From contig NZ_JANUCT010000013.1 of NCBI RefSeq assembly GCF_024808875.1, positions 1 through 64,000 of the forward strand: a stretch of DNA of 64,000 bases, in the 5' to 3' direction. This document shows positions 12,144 through 21,302 of the stretch, piece by piece. Source of the DNA: Methylohalomonas lacus. GTDB lineage: Bacteria; Pseudomonadota; Gammaproteobacteria; Methylohalomonadales; Methylohalomonadaceae. Made by a program: the position numbers and the translations under genes. Each line of letters opens with the position of its first letter. The stretch's first letter is position 1. Below the pieces are notes generated by a model. That model was given only the letters and a program-made list of their open reading frames with translations, did not search any database and had not been told where the DNA came from.

Positions 12144-12968
12144 ATGAAAAAACTTGTACTGATGTTATTCATTCTGGGTCTGTCCGGCCTTGGTGGCTGC
12201 GGCTGGTTCGGCGGCGGCGACAAGGAAGATGAAACCGCGGCTTGGGACGCCGAGCGACTTTACGCCGAGGCCCGTGGTGCGCTGGATGCAGGCTACTATG
12301 AACGGGCCGTCGATTACTATGAAAAGCTCGAGGCGCGTTTCCCGTTCGGTACTTATGGTCAGCAGGCTCTGCTCGATCTGTCCTACGCCTATTATAAAAG
12401 CCAGGATTTTGACGGTGCTGTCAGTACCGCCGATCGTTTCATAAAACTCTATCCGCGCAACGAGGGTGTCGCCTACGCACTGTATCTGCGCGGCCTGGCC
12501 AACTTCAATCGCGGCCTCGGTTTCACCCAGCGGTTCCTGCCGATCGATCTGTCGCAGCGCGATCCCGGCAGTAGCATGGATGCTTTCCAGGATTTTTCCG
12601 AGTTGCTCAAGCGTTTTCCCGACAGCATTTACGTCGAGGATGCCAGATTGCGCATGGTGCACCTGCGCAACATGCTCGCCGAGCACGAGGTCGAGGTGGC
12701 GAATTACTACATGCGACGTGAAGCCTATGTCGCTGCGGCCAATCGCGCGGGCCATGTGGTGGAAAACTACCCCCGCACACCGGCGATTCCGGAGGCGCTC
12801 GCCGTTCTTGCCAAGGCCTACAAGGTGCTGGAAATGCCGGATCTGTCCGCCGATGCCCTGCGGGTGCTGGAGACCAACTACCCGAATCATCCCGGTATTT
12901 ACGAGGTACGCCGCGTCGTGGTCGGTTCGCGTTCCGGGGCTTCCGGCGAGGATGACGGCTGGTTCTAG
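12144..12968 (+). CDS. bamD: Outer membrane assembly lipoprotein BamD
   Basis: This lipoprotein of the beta-barrel assembly machine carries a signal peptide with lipobox LGGC (Cys19) followed by TPR repeats. Family landmarks include YYEKLEARFPFGTYGQQALLDL and the later RFPDSIYVEDARLRM. The 274-residue length is slightly longer than E. coli BamD because of a C-terminal extension rich in Ser and Gly. It acts in the periplasm, anchored to the outer membrane. Confidence 0.95.
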   Translation: MKKLVLMLFILGLSGLGGCGWFGGGDKEDETAAWDAERLYAEARGALDAGYYERAVDYYEKLEARFPFGTYGQQALLDLSYAYYKSQDFDGAVSTADRFIKLYPRNEGVAYALYLRGLANFNRGLGFTQRFLPIDLSQRDPGSSMDAFQDFSELLKRFPDSIYVEDARLRMVHLRNMLAEHEVEVANYYMRREAYVAAANRAGHVVENYPRTPAIPEALAVLAKAYKVLEMPDLSADALRVLETNYPNHPGIYEVRRVVVGSRSGASGEDDGWF

Positions 12969-13249
12969 CCCTTGTTCGCGGCGGGGGGGGTAGTCGCTCC
13001 TGCTTCCATTCTCTCCTCCTTGACGGGCGAGAGTCAGAGCCTGCCCCGTACTTGATATGGGGATGGGGTGATTGAATTATCGAGGATCTTTAAATTCACC
13101 CCCATTCCCGGCTTACTGCGTGCCGGGACAGGCTCTTGCTTCCCCCGTCAAGGGGGAAGGGACAAGGTGCGCTTCGCGCTGTAGGTTGATTCGCTCCCAC
13201 AGAAGCGGGCCTGCCGATCACTAATAACCAGTCACCAATCAACCAGTAG
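12969..13249. repeat. Repeat-filled gap with D element copy D1 and a B remnant
   Basis: A B-like remnant (TTCGCGGCGGGG and GTCGCTCCTGC, 12972-13003) is followed by a D element at about 13010-13160. The D core 13059-13110 (GGGGTGATTGAATTATCGAG and on to TTCACCCCCA) is nearly the reverse complement of 59480-59530. It is flanked by the hairpin CTTCCCCCGTCAAGGGGGAA (13139-13158). The end (13219-13253) is a run of CACTAATAACCAGTCACCAA type that recurs beside other repeats. No gene is seen. Confidence 0.7.
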
Positions 13250-14890
13250 TCAAACCGGCTGCTCGTTGTAACCCGAGGTGATCGGGTAACGCCGGTCGCG
13301 GCCGAAGGCGCGTTCGCTGATCCGCACACCGGGCGCAGCCTGGCGGCGCTTGTATTCGTTGCAGTCAACCAGTCTCACGACCTTGTTCACTACTTCGGTA
13401 TTGAAGCCGGCGGCGACAATCTCGTCCGGTGACTGGTCGCGCTCGATGTAGCGTTCCAGGATCGGGTCGAGAATCTCGTAGGCGGGTAGCGACTGGTCGT
13501 CGCGCTGGTCGGGTTTCAGTTCGGCCGACGGTGGCCGGTCGATGATCCGTTGCGGAATGACCCGGCCCTGGCTGTTGCGCCAGTTCGACAGTTCAAACAC
13601 CAGTGTCTTGGCGACATCCTTGAGCGGGGCAAAGCCCCCGGCCATGTCACCGTAAAGGGTCGCATAGCCGACCGACATCTCGCTCTTGTTGCCGGTGGCC
13701 AGCACCATCTTGCCGGTCTTGTTCGAGACCGCCATCAACATGACGCCGCGACAGCGCGCCTGGATGTTTTCCTCGGTGGTGTCCGCCGGCTGGTTTTCCT
13801 GGAAAATCGGGGCCAGCACTTCGAGAAAGGCATTGAACGGTTTTTCAATCGGGAACTCGTGGTAGTGCACGTTGAGTAGCCCGGCCATCTCGCGGGCGTC
13901 CTCGACACTCATGTCGGCGGTATAGCGCGACGGCATGCACAGCACCTCGACGTTGTCGGCGCCGAGGGCGTCAACCGCCAGCGCCAGCGTCAGGGCCGAG
14001 TCGATACCGCCGGACAGGCCGATGACGGCGCCTTTGAAGCCATTCTTGTGGACGTAGTCGTGGATGCCCATGACCAGCGCCCGGTAGATTGTATCCAGAC
14101 GTTGCGGCGGTTCGGTCGCGGTTTGCTCGACGGCGGTAATGCGCTTGCCATCCCGTTGCAGGGTGAGCGGAAACAGGCCGGTGGCAAACTGGGGCGCCGA
14201 CCACAGCAGTTTGCCTCTGTTGTCGAGCATCATTGAACCACCGTCGAAGATCAGTTCGTCCTGACCGCCGACTAGGTTGAGATACACCATGCCAAGGCCG
14301 GTTTCACCGATGCGTTCGTGCAGTACCCTCTGGCGCACACTGAGTTTGTCGACATGATAGGGTGAGGCGTTGATATTGATCAGCAGATCGGCGCCGGCCT
14401 CGTGCGCCTGTAATGCCGGTCCGGGTTGCCAGATGTCCTCGCAGATGGTGAAGCCGATGTTCATGCCCTTGTATTCGAGCAGGCATGGCTTATTGCCGGC
14501 CGTGAAATAGCGCTTCTCGTCGAACACGCCATAGTTGGGCAGCACCTGCTTGCGGTAGCGCGCGCGGATTTCGCGGTTCTCGATAATGAAACAGCTGTTG
14601 TACAGCCGGTCCTGTTCGTATTCCGGCAGACCGAGCACGATGCCGATATCGTCACTGGCGGCGATGATTTCGTCCAGTGCCTTGCGTACGCGCCGGCGCA
14701 GACCGGGACGCAGCAACAGATCTTCTGGCGGATAGCTGGTAATGGCCAGTTCCGGGAAGATCACCAGATCGGGCCGGTGTTCGGCACGTGCCCGGGCGAT
14801 GGCGTCAATGATCTGACGCGTGTTGCCGCGGATATCACCAACTGTAAGGTTGAGTTGGGCAAGAACGAGGCGCAGGCCTTGGGAATCCAT
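13250..14890 (-). CDS. nadE: Glutamine-dependent NAD+ synthetase
   Basis: The enzyme converts nicotinate adenine dinucleotide to NAD+ with ATP and glutamine. The 546-residue two-domain form has an N-terminal nitrilase-type glutaminase with the Glu-Lys-Cys triad visible in FPELAITSYPPEDLL, YRKQVLPNYGVFDEKRYF and TICEDIW. The C-terminal synthetase domain has the PP-loop LSGGIDSAL near residue 290. It is transcribed alone, with repeats beyond its 3' end and sucD upstream. Confidence 0.95.
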   Translation of the reverse strand: MDSQGLRLVLAQLNLTVGDIRGNTRQIIDAIARARAEHRPDLVIFPELAITSYPPEDLLLRPGLRRRVRKALDEIIAASDDIGIVLGLPEYEQDRLYNSCFIIENREIRARYRKQVLPNYGVFDEKRYFTAGNKPCLLEYKGMNIGFTICEDIWQPGPALQAHEAGADLLININASPYHVDKLSVRQRVLHERIGETGLGMVYLNLVGGQDELIFDGGSMMLDNRGKLLWSAPQFATGLFPLTLQRDGKRITAVEQTATEPPQRLDTIYRALVMGIHDYVHKNGFKGAVIGLSGGIDSALTLALAVDALGADNVEVLCMPSRYTADMSVEDAREMAGLLNVHYHEFPIEKPFNAFLEVLAPIFQENQPADTTEENIQARCRGVMLMAVSNKTGKMVLATGNKSEMSVGYATLYGDMAGGFAPLKDVAKTLVFELSNWRNSQGRVIPQRIIDRPPSAELKPDQRDDQSLPAYEILDPILERYIERDQSPDEIVAAGFNTEVVNKVVRLVDCNEYKRRQAAPGVRISERAFGRDRRYPITSGYNEQPV

Positions 14891-14963
14891 AATCGATAGC
14901 TTATAGCGGATGGAAAATGCTCGGCTAGTTTAGCAGATGCGGCTATCGGCCAGTTGCGGTTCG

Positions 14964-15839
14964 CTATTCGCCCAGCGCCTGTTGGACGGTTATGCCCAGC
15001 TCGGCCGGTGAACGGGTTGTTCGTACACCGGCGGCTTCCAGGGCCGCGAACTTGTCGGCGGCCGTGCCCTTGCCACCAGCGATTACCGCGCCGGCGTGGC
15101 CCATGCGTCGGCCGGGCGGGGCGGTGACCCCGGCGATATACGCGACCACCGGTTTGCTGACGTGATCCCTGATATAGGCCGCTGCCTCTTCCTCGGCACT
15201 GCCGCCGATCTCGCCGACCATGATGATGGCATCGGTCTGCTCGTCGGCCTCGAACAGTTGCAGGCAGTCGATAAAAGTCAGCCCCTGGATGGGATCGCCG
15301 CCGATGCCGACGCAGGTGCTCTGGCCCAGGCCCAGTTTCGTGGTCTGGTATACGGCTTCGTAGGTCAGGGTGCCGGAACGCGAGACAATCCCGATGCGGC
15401 CCTGGCTGTGAATGCTGGCCGGCATGATGCCGATCTTGCACTCATCGGGCGAGATGATGCCGGGACAGTTGGGCCCGACCAAGTGCACGTCCGGGTACTG
15501 GTCGAGATAGGCGCGGATCCTGACCATGTCCAGCACCGGGATGCCTTCGGTGATGCAGACGATCACCTTGATGCCAGCATCGCAGGCCTCGGCGATCGCC
15601 TCGGCCGTGTAGGCGGCCGGGACGTAGATCATGCTGGCATCGGCGCCGGTTTCGGCGATCGCGTCAAAAACGGTATTGAACACCGGCCGATCAAGATGCC
15701 GTTCGCCGCCACGGCCGGGCGTCACGCCGCCGACCACCTGTGTGCCGTAGGCGATCGCCTGCTGCGAGTGGAAGGTGCCCTGCTTGCCGGTGAAACCCTG
15801 ACAGATAACCCGGGTATTCTTGTCGATCAGAATGCTCAT
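14964..15839 (-). CDS. sucD: Succinate--CoA ligase, alpha subunit
   Basis: This TCA-cycle enzyme subunit binds CoA and carries the phosphohistidine. The start [20 protein letters not shown] is canonical; the open frame continues upstream, but those residues come from an intergenic repeat. The CoA-binding FTGKQGTFH and the active-site histidine segment [14 protein letters not shown] are present. The length of 291 matches the family. The Shine-Dalgarno sequence is weak, and an F-type repeat sits 18 bases upstream, separating it from sucC. Confidence 0.95.
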   Translation of the reverse strand: MSILIDKNTRVICQGFTGKQGTFHSQQAIAYGTQVVGGVTPGRGGERHLDRPVFNTVFDAIAETGADASMIYVPAAYTAEAIAEACDAGIKVIVCITEGIPVLDMVRIRAYLDQYPDVHLVGPNCPGIISPDECKIGIMPASIHSQGRIGIVSRSGTLTYEAVYQTTKLGLGQSTCVGIGGDPIQGLTFIDCLQLFEADEQTDAIIMVGEIGGSAEEEAAAYIRDHVSKPVVAYIAGVTAPPGRRMGHAGAVIAGGKGTAADKFAALEAAGVRTTRSPAELGITVQQALGE

Positions 15840-15857
15840 GATATTTTCGTATAATGT

Positions 15858-15996
15858 CCGCGAATGAACGCAAATTAACGCCAATAACCGGAATCATTGC
15901 TTCTATAGCATAACGCGTACGGTGTTATTGTTAAGCCACCCGGGCATGGGATGAGGTTTATAAGACATTTACGTTTGTTCGCGTATATTTGCGGTC
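15858..15996. repeat. Dispersed repeat F, copy F1, between sucC and sucD
   Basis: The left arm CCGCGAATGAACGCAAATTA (15858-15877, continuing ACGCCAATA) faces the right arm TTACGTTTGTTCGCGTATAT (15969-15988, continuing TTGCGGTC), with about 80 unrelated bases between. The same arms flank a spacer at 37200-37386. It occupies nearly all of the sucC-sucD gap, which in most genomes is only a few bases. Confidence 0.7.
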
Positions 15997-15999
15997 TGC

Positions 16000-17160
<1,161 letters not shown>

Positions 17161-17310
17161 AGCAGGTTTATACGATTGTCGCGGTGTTCGAAGACTATGC
17201 TTGAAGCAACTGGATTCGGCAGTGACTATAACCGACTCGTCGCGGCATTTATATGACGGCTGCCGGACAAGCCTTTAATATAGTTGGCAGATACTGGAAA
17301 TCAGGATCGC

Positions 17311-17553
17311 ATGATTCGTTATCTCATAATAGGTGCCGTGCTGTATCTCGTCGGCGTACTGGTACGGCGTGTGTTGAAACAACTGCGCCAGCCTGCCGAA
17401 TCGCAGCAAACGGAAAAATCCGCCAGCGAAGCCACCGCCCGCTGTGCACATTGCGGTATGTTCGTGCCGCGCAATGAGGCGGTGCGTGGTGACGGCCGGG
17501 AGTTTTGCAGCCGTGAACATCAGCAGCTCGGGACTCGCCGGGACGGGGCATGA
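17311..17553 (+). CDS. PP0621-family small membrane protein with a C-terminal zinc-ribbon-like motif
   Basis: The likely start is ATG at 17311 (80 residues, MIRYLIIGAVLYLVGVLVRR). There is one N-terminal membrane segment, then a polar linker and a C-terminal motif CAHCGMFVPRNEAV followed by FCSREH, four potential metal ligands. I recognise this as the PP0621 family, commonly encoded just upstream of pilS in pilus-bearing gammaproteobacteria. Its 3' end overlaps the pilS start by 4 bases, which suggests co-translation. Its function is unknown. Confidence 0.75.
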   Translation: MIRYLIIGAVLYLVGVLVRRVLKQLRQPAESQQTEKSASEATARCAHCGMFVPRNEAVRGDGREFCSREHQQLGTRRDGA

Positions 17554-19160
17554 GCGCCAGACTGATCCCGGGGTCGGATTATGACGAGGTGGCCTGGCGG
17601 GCGCTGAGTTTTTTCAGCGGCTACCGCTTCATTATCAGCCTGATTTTCGTGGCGCTGGTGTGGCTGACCGATCTGCCGGAGCCGCTCGGCACATTCGATG
17701 ACCGGCTTTTCGCCCTGGTAACGCAGGCGTATTTCCTTGCCGCACTTTTGCTTTTTGTGCCACTGCGCCTGCGGTGGCCGGGGTTCGGCTACCAGGTGGC
17801 CGGCCAGGTTTTCATCGATATATTTGCCATCACCCTGATCATGTACGCCAGCGCCGGGGTGAGTAGCGGCTTTGGCATGCTGCTCATGATCGCCGTCGCC
17901 GGTGGCAGCCTGCTCAAGCCCGGCAAGATTGCCTATTTCTTTGCCGCCCTGGCGACGCTCGCCGTGCTTGGCGAGGAGCTCTACGCGCATCTGGTACGTT
18001 TTTTTCCAGCACCGAACTACACCCATGCCGCGGTGCTCGGCAGCACCTTTTTCATCGTCGCCTTCATCGGCCACAAGCTGGCGTTGCGTGTGCGCGAAAG
18101 CGAACAGCTGGCGGCGAGCCGCGCGATCGATATCCAGAATCTGGCGGCACTCAATGAACAGATCGTCCAGCACATGCAGTCCGGCGTGCTGGTCATCGAT
18201 GCGGATAATTCGATCCGGCTGGCGAACAGTTCGGCACGCAAGCTGCTGGGCGCGCGCCAGGAGCTGGCGGGTCAGCCCGTGACGTCGGTTTGCCCGGAAC
18301 TGAACTGGTTCATCGAACAGTGCCGCAGTCAGGGTGAGCAGGCGCCGGTGGTGATCCGGCCGTCGACGGCAGCAGTCGACGTGCAGGCCTCGTTCCGGCC
18401 GCTGAACCCCGGTGGCGACGCTGGCCTGCTGGTGTTCCTAGAAGATGCCTCAGTGCTGCGTCAGCGTGCCCAGCAGATGAAGCTGGCCTCGCTCGGACGT
18501 ATGGCGGCGAGCATTGCCCACGAGGTGCGCAATCCGCTTGGTGCCATCAGCCATGCCGGCCAGCTGCTGGGCGAATCGCCGCAGCTGGATGCGGGCGACC
18601 GGCGCCTGACGGCGATCATCCAGGACCATTCGAAGCGGGTGAACGCGATAGTGGAAAACGTCATGCAGGTCAGCCGCCGGCAGGCGCCGGCACCGGAGAC
18701 TTTTGAGCTCGGGAACTGGCTTGAGGAATTCTGTAGCGAATTTCGCCACCAGAACGACCTGCCGGAAGCGGCCGTGTTTTGCCGGGTGGAACCGGCCGAC
18801 ATACTGGTGACCATCGATCCCAGCCAACTGCAGCAGGTCATGCTCAACCTGTGCAGCAACGCGTTGCGCTACAGTCGCAATGAACCGTTGTTGACGATCA
18901 TCTGCGGTGTTCATGATGATCTCGAACGCCCGTACATCGATGTCATCGATCAGGGACCGGGCATGCCGGTGGCGATCGCCGAACACGTTTTCGAGCCGTT
19001 TGTGACGTCGGAAAGCCAGGGCACCGGGTTGGGCTTGTATATTGCCCGTGAGTTGTGCGAGGCCAACCAGGCGACCCTGCAGTTGCATGACAACAGCGAG
19101 ACGGGGTGCTGTTTCCGGATCAATTTCCCGCATCCGGACAAACGCCATATTCTTGAGTAA
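17550..19160 (+). CDS. pilS: Sensor histidine kinase PilS
   Basis: PilS senses membrane pilin levels and phosphorylates PilR. About six N-terminal membrane segments (residues 20-180) are followed by a PAS-like domain (205-300), the HisKA H-box SIAHEVRNPLGAIS with the phosphorylated histidine at 324, and ATPase boxes NLCSNALRY, DQGPGMP and GTGLGLYIA. The 536-residue length is typical. pilR follows after 9 bases. Confidence 0.95.
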   Translation: MSARLIPGSDYDEVAWRALSFFSGYRFIISLIFVALVWLTDLPEPLGTFDDRLFALVTQAYFLAALLLFVPLRLRWPGFGYQVAGQVFIDIFAITLIMYASAGVSSGFGMLLMIAVAGGSLLKPGKIAYFFAALATLAVLGEELYAHLVRFFPAPNYTHAAVLGSTFFIVAFIGHKLALRVRESEQLAASRAIDIQNLAALNEQIVQHMQSGVLVIDADNSIRLANSSARKLLGARQELAGQPVTSVCPELNWFIEQCRSQGEQAPVVIRPSTAAVDVQASFRPLNPGGDAGLLVFLEDASVLRQRAQQMKLASLGRMAASIAHEVRNPLGAISHAGQLLGESPQLDAGDRRLTAIIQDHSKRVNAIVENVMQVSRRQAPAPETFELGNWLEEFCSEFRHQNDLPEAAVFCRVEPADILVTIDPSQLQQVMLNLCSNALRYSRNEPLLTIICGVHDDLERPYIDVIDQGPGMPVAIAEHVFEPFVTSESQGTGLGLYIARELCEANQATLQLHDNSETGCCFRINFPHPDKRHILE

Positions 19161-19169
19161 GATTGCGCC

Positions 19170-20522
19170 ATGGCCATTGCTAGAGCCCTGATAGTCGACG
19201 ACGAACCGGATATTCGCGAGCTGCTGGCGATGACGCTCGCGCGCATGGATATCGACTGTGACAGCGCCACCAACCTGGAAGATGCGCGCGAACTGCTCAA
19301 CCGGTCGACGTTCCATGTCTGTCTCACCGACATGCGCCTGCCGGATGGCAACGGAATCGATTTCGTCGGCCATATCCAGAAGGAACGGCCGCAACTGCCG
19401 GTTGCGGTGATCACCGCCCACGGCAACATGGAATCGGCTATTCAGGCGCTGAAGGCCGGTGCGTTCGACTTTGTCACCAAGCCAGTGGATCTCGCGGTAC
19501 TGCGCAATCTGGTCGAGACCGCGCTGAAACTATCGCTGGAACAGCACGAGGCCCGGCACGAACTGATCGGCGACAGCCCGGCCATCCGCGAGGTGCGCAG
19601 CATGGTTGCCAAACTCGCCCGCAGCGAGGCGCCGGTTTACATCAGTGGCGAATCCGGCACCGGCAAGGAACTGGTGGCCCGGCTTATCCACGAACAGGGC
19701 GCGCGCGCCGAACAGCCGTTTGTACCGGTCAACTGCGGCGCCATTCCGCCCGAACTCATGGAAAGTGAGTTTTTCGGCTACAAGAAAGGCAGCTTCACCG
19801 GCGCGACCAGCGACAAGGACGGCCTGTTCCAGGCCGCCCGTGGCGGCACCCTGTTTCTCGACGAGATCGCCGAGTTGCCGCAGTCCATGCAGGTCAAATT
19901 GCTGCGCGCCATCCAGGAAAAGTCCATCCGTCCGATCGGTGCCAACGAAGAGCTTGCCGTCGACGTGCGTATCCTCAGCGCGACGCACCAGCCACTGGCC
20001 GGGCTGGTTGCCAACGGCCAGTTTCGCCAGGACCTGTTCTACCGTATCAACGTGATCGAACTGTATGTGCCGCCCCTGCGCGAACGCAGTGACGACATCG
20101 CGCTATTGGCCGACCATATTCTTGCCAGACTGGCAGCCGGCAGTGGCCGGCAATTCAAGCTGAGCAGTGCCGCCCGCCAGACCCTGTCGAACTACAGTTT
20201 CCCCGGCAACGTCCGCGAGTTGGAGAATATCCTCGAGCGCGCCACGGCCCTGTGCGACAGCGACGTGATCGACGCCGCCGATTTGCGTCTGCAGCAGATA
20301 CCGGCGGGGACCGGGCAGGCAGATGCCGACCGGGTCGAGGATAACGGCAGCTTCACGGACTACGGTGACCAGTCGCTGGACACCTACTTGGTGGATATCG
20401 AGAAACAGACCATCATGGATGCACTGGAGAAAACCCGCTGGAACAAGACCGCCGCCGCCAAGCTGCTGGGCATCAGCTTCCGCGCCCTGCGCTACCGGCT
20501 GGAGAAGCTCGGTTTAGAATGA
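19170..20522 (+). CDS. pilR: Sigma-54-dependent response regulator PilR
   Basis: PilR activates pilA transcription with RpoN. The receiver domain has the phosphoacceptor Asp54 in DMRLPDGNG. The AAA+ domain has Walker A GESGTGKE (160-167), the sigma-54 contact loop as GSFTGA (207-212; the classic form is GAFTGA) and Walker B GTLFLDE. A Fis-type helix-turn-helix ends the protein (TAAAKLLGISFRALRYRLEK). Its presumed target promoter lies about 140 bases downstream, before pilA. Confidence 0.95.
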   Translation: MAIARALIVDDEPDIRELLAMTLARMDIDCDSATNLEDARELLNRSTFHVCLTDMRLPDGNGIDFVGHIQKERPQLPVAVITAHGNMESAIQALKAGAFDFVTKPVDLAVLRNLVETALKLSLEQHEARHELIGDSPAIREVRSMVAKLARSEAPVYISGESGTGKELVARLIHEQGARAEQPFVPVNCGAIPPELMESEFFGYKKGSFTGATSDKDGLFQAARGGTLFLDEIAELPQSMQVKLLRAIQEKSIRPIGANEELAVDVRILSATHQPLAGLVANGQFRQDLFYRINVIELYVPPLRERSDDIALLADHILARLAAGSGRQFKLSSAARQTLSNYSFPGNVRELENILERATALCDSDVIDAADLRLQQIPAGTGQADADRVEDNGSFTDYGDQSLDTYLVDIEKQTIMDALEKTRWNKTAAAKLLGISFRALRYRLEKLGLE

Positions 20523-20529
20523 TTCCAGG

Positions 20530-20546
20530 GTGACGTGTTACGTCAC
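20530..20546. promoter_or_regulatory. Perfect 17-base palindrome after pilR
   Basis: GTGACGT-GTT-ACGTCAC has 7-base arms. A short TTTA follows, so it could be a weak terminator for pilSR. It could equally be a protein-binding dyad about 140 bases upstream of the pilA transcription start. The sequence does not decide between these. Confidence 0.4.
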
Positions 20547-20662
20547 TTTACGCCACACTGAGGGCCTCTGAGGCGGCAGGTAAGGACCATTCGTTGGCCA
20601 CAAAACACTTGTTTTCGTGAACTGCTTGGCAAAATCGGGGATCGCAGGGGAGAGGCAGCCTG

Positions 20663-20678
20663 TGGCACAAATACTGCT
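20663..20678 (+). promoter_or_regulatory. Sigma-54 (-24/-12) promoter of pilA
   Basis: TGGCAC (20663-20668), five bases, then CTGCT (20674-20678) matches the RpoN consensus TGGCAC-N5-TTGCW with one mismatch. The start site would be near 20688, giving a leader of about 95 bases before the pilA ATG at 20784. A sigma-54 activator gene, pilR, lies immediately upstream. Confidence 0.85.
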
Positions 20679-20783
20679 TTATAATTACCGGACTCGATAA
20701 TGCGCCAATTAAACGGCCACTCGATTTAAGCTGTAACCATCGCGGGACTTAAGCCGCAACAAGCAACAATCAGGAGAGTACTC

Positions 20784-21215
20784 ATGAAGAAACAGGTTCA
20801 ACAGGGTTTTACCCTTATCGAACTGATGATCGTGGTCGCGATTATCGGCATCCTTGCCGCCGTCGCCATCCCCGCTTATCAGGACTACACCATTCGCGCC
20901 CAAGTCACTGAAGGCATCGGCTTTGCTGCTGCTGCCAAAACTTCGGTCTCCGAATTTTATGTGTCACAGGGCGAGATGCCGGCTAATATATCAGAGGCTG
21001 GTTTTGATGACGTCAGCACCGATGTTGTTCGGTCACTAGCATATGGAACCAGTGGCTCCAATGGTCAGATAACTGTCACGTTTGAAGATCTCGGGGGAGA
21101 TATGGGTGGTGGCGAAACCATGATATATGAAGGAACAGGAGATACCGGTGGCGTCAGCTGGGATTGCACGGGTGGTGACCTTCAGGCCAAGTACCGCCCG
21201 GCCAACTGCCGTTAA
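20784..21215 (+). CDS. pilA: Type IV major pilin PilA
   Basis: The 143-residue prepilin has an 8-residue leader ending QQG, then [20 protein letters not shown], the hydrophobic helix with Glu5 of the mature protein. A C-terminal disulfide loop is formed by Cys128 and Cys142. The variable region is short and rich in Gly, Asp and Glu. The protein ends NCR, so the C-terminal serine glycosylated by PilO-type enzymes is absent. The Shine-Dalgarno CAGGAGAG is good. Regulation by PilR and sigma-54 is indicated upstream, and a strong terminator follows. Confidence 0.96.
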   Translation: MKKQVQQGFTLIELMIVVAIIGILAAVAIPAYQDYTIRAQVTEGIGFAAAAKTSVSEFYVSQGEMPANISEAGFDDVSTDVVRSLAYGTSGSNGQITVTFEDLGGDMGGGETMIYEGTGDTGGVSWDCTGGDLQAKYRPANCR

Positions 21216-21240
21216 TTTCAGCTAAAAGAAATAATGGCTT

Positions 21241-21270
21241 AAAGCCCCATCCAGTGATGGGGCTTTTTTA
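21241..21270 (+). terminator. Intrinsic terminator of pilA
   Basis: AAGCCCCATC-CAGT-GATGGGGCTT followed by TTTTATTT forms a 10-base-pair hairpin with a T-run. It lies about 25 bases after the pilA stop, so the genes behind it need their own promoter or readthrough. Confidence 0.92.
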
Positions 21271-21302
21271 TTTGAAGCGTTGAAACAAGAAAATAATTGT
21301 TA

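Noticed and set aside
12972-13250. tRNA or small RNA gene in the bamD-nadE gap
   Set aside because: The foldable sequence is explained by B and D repeats. No cloverleaf with tRNA-invariant bases is present.
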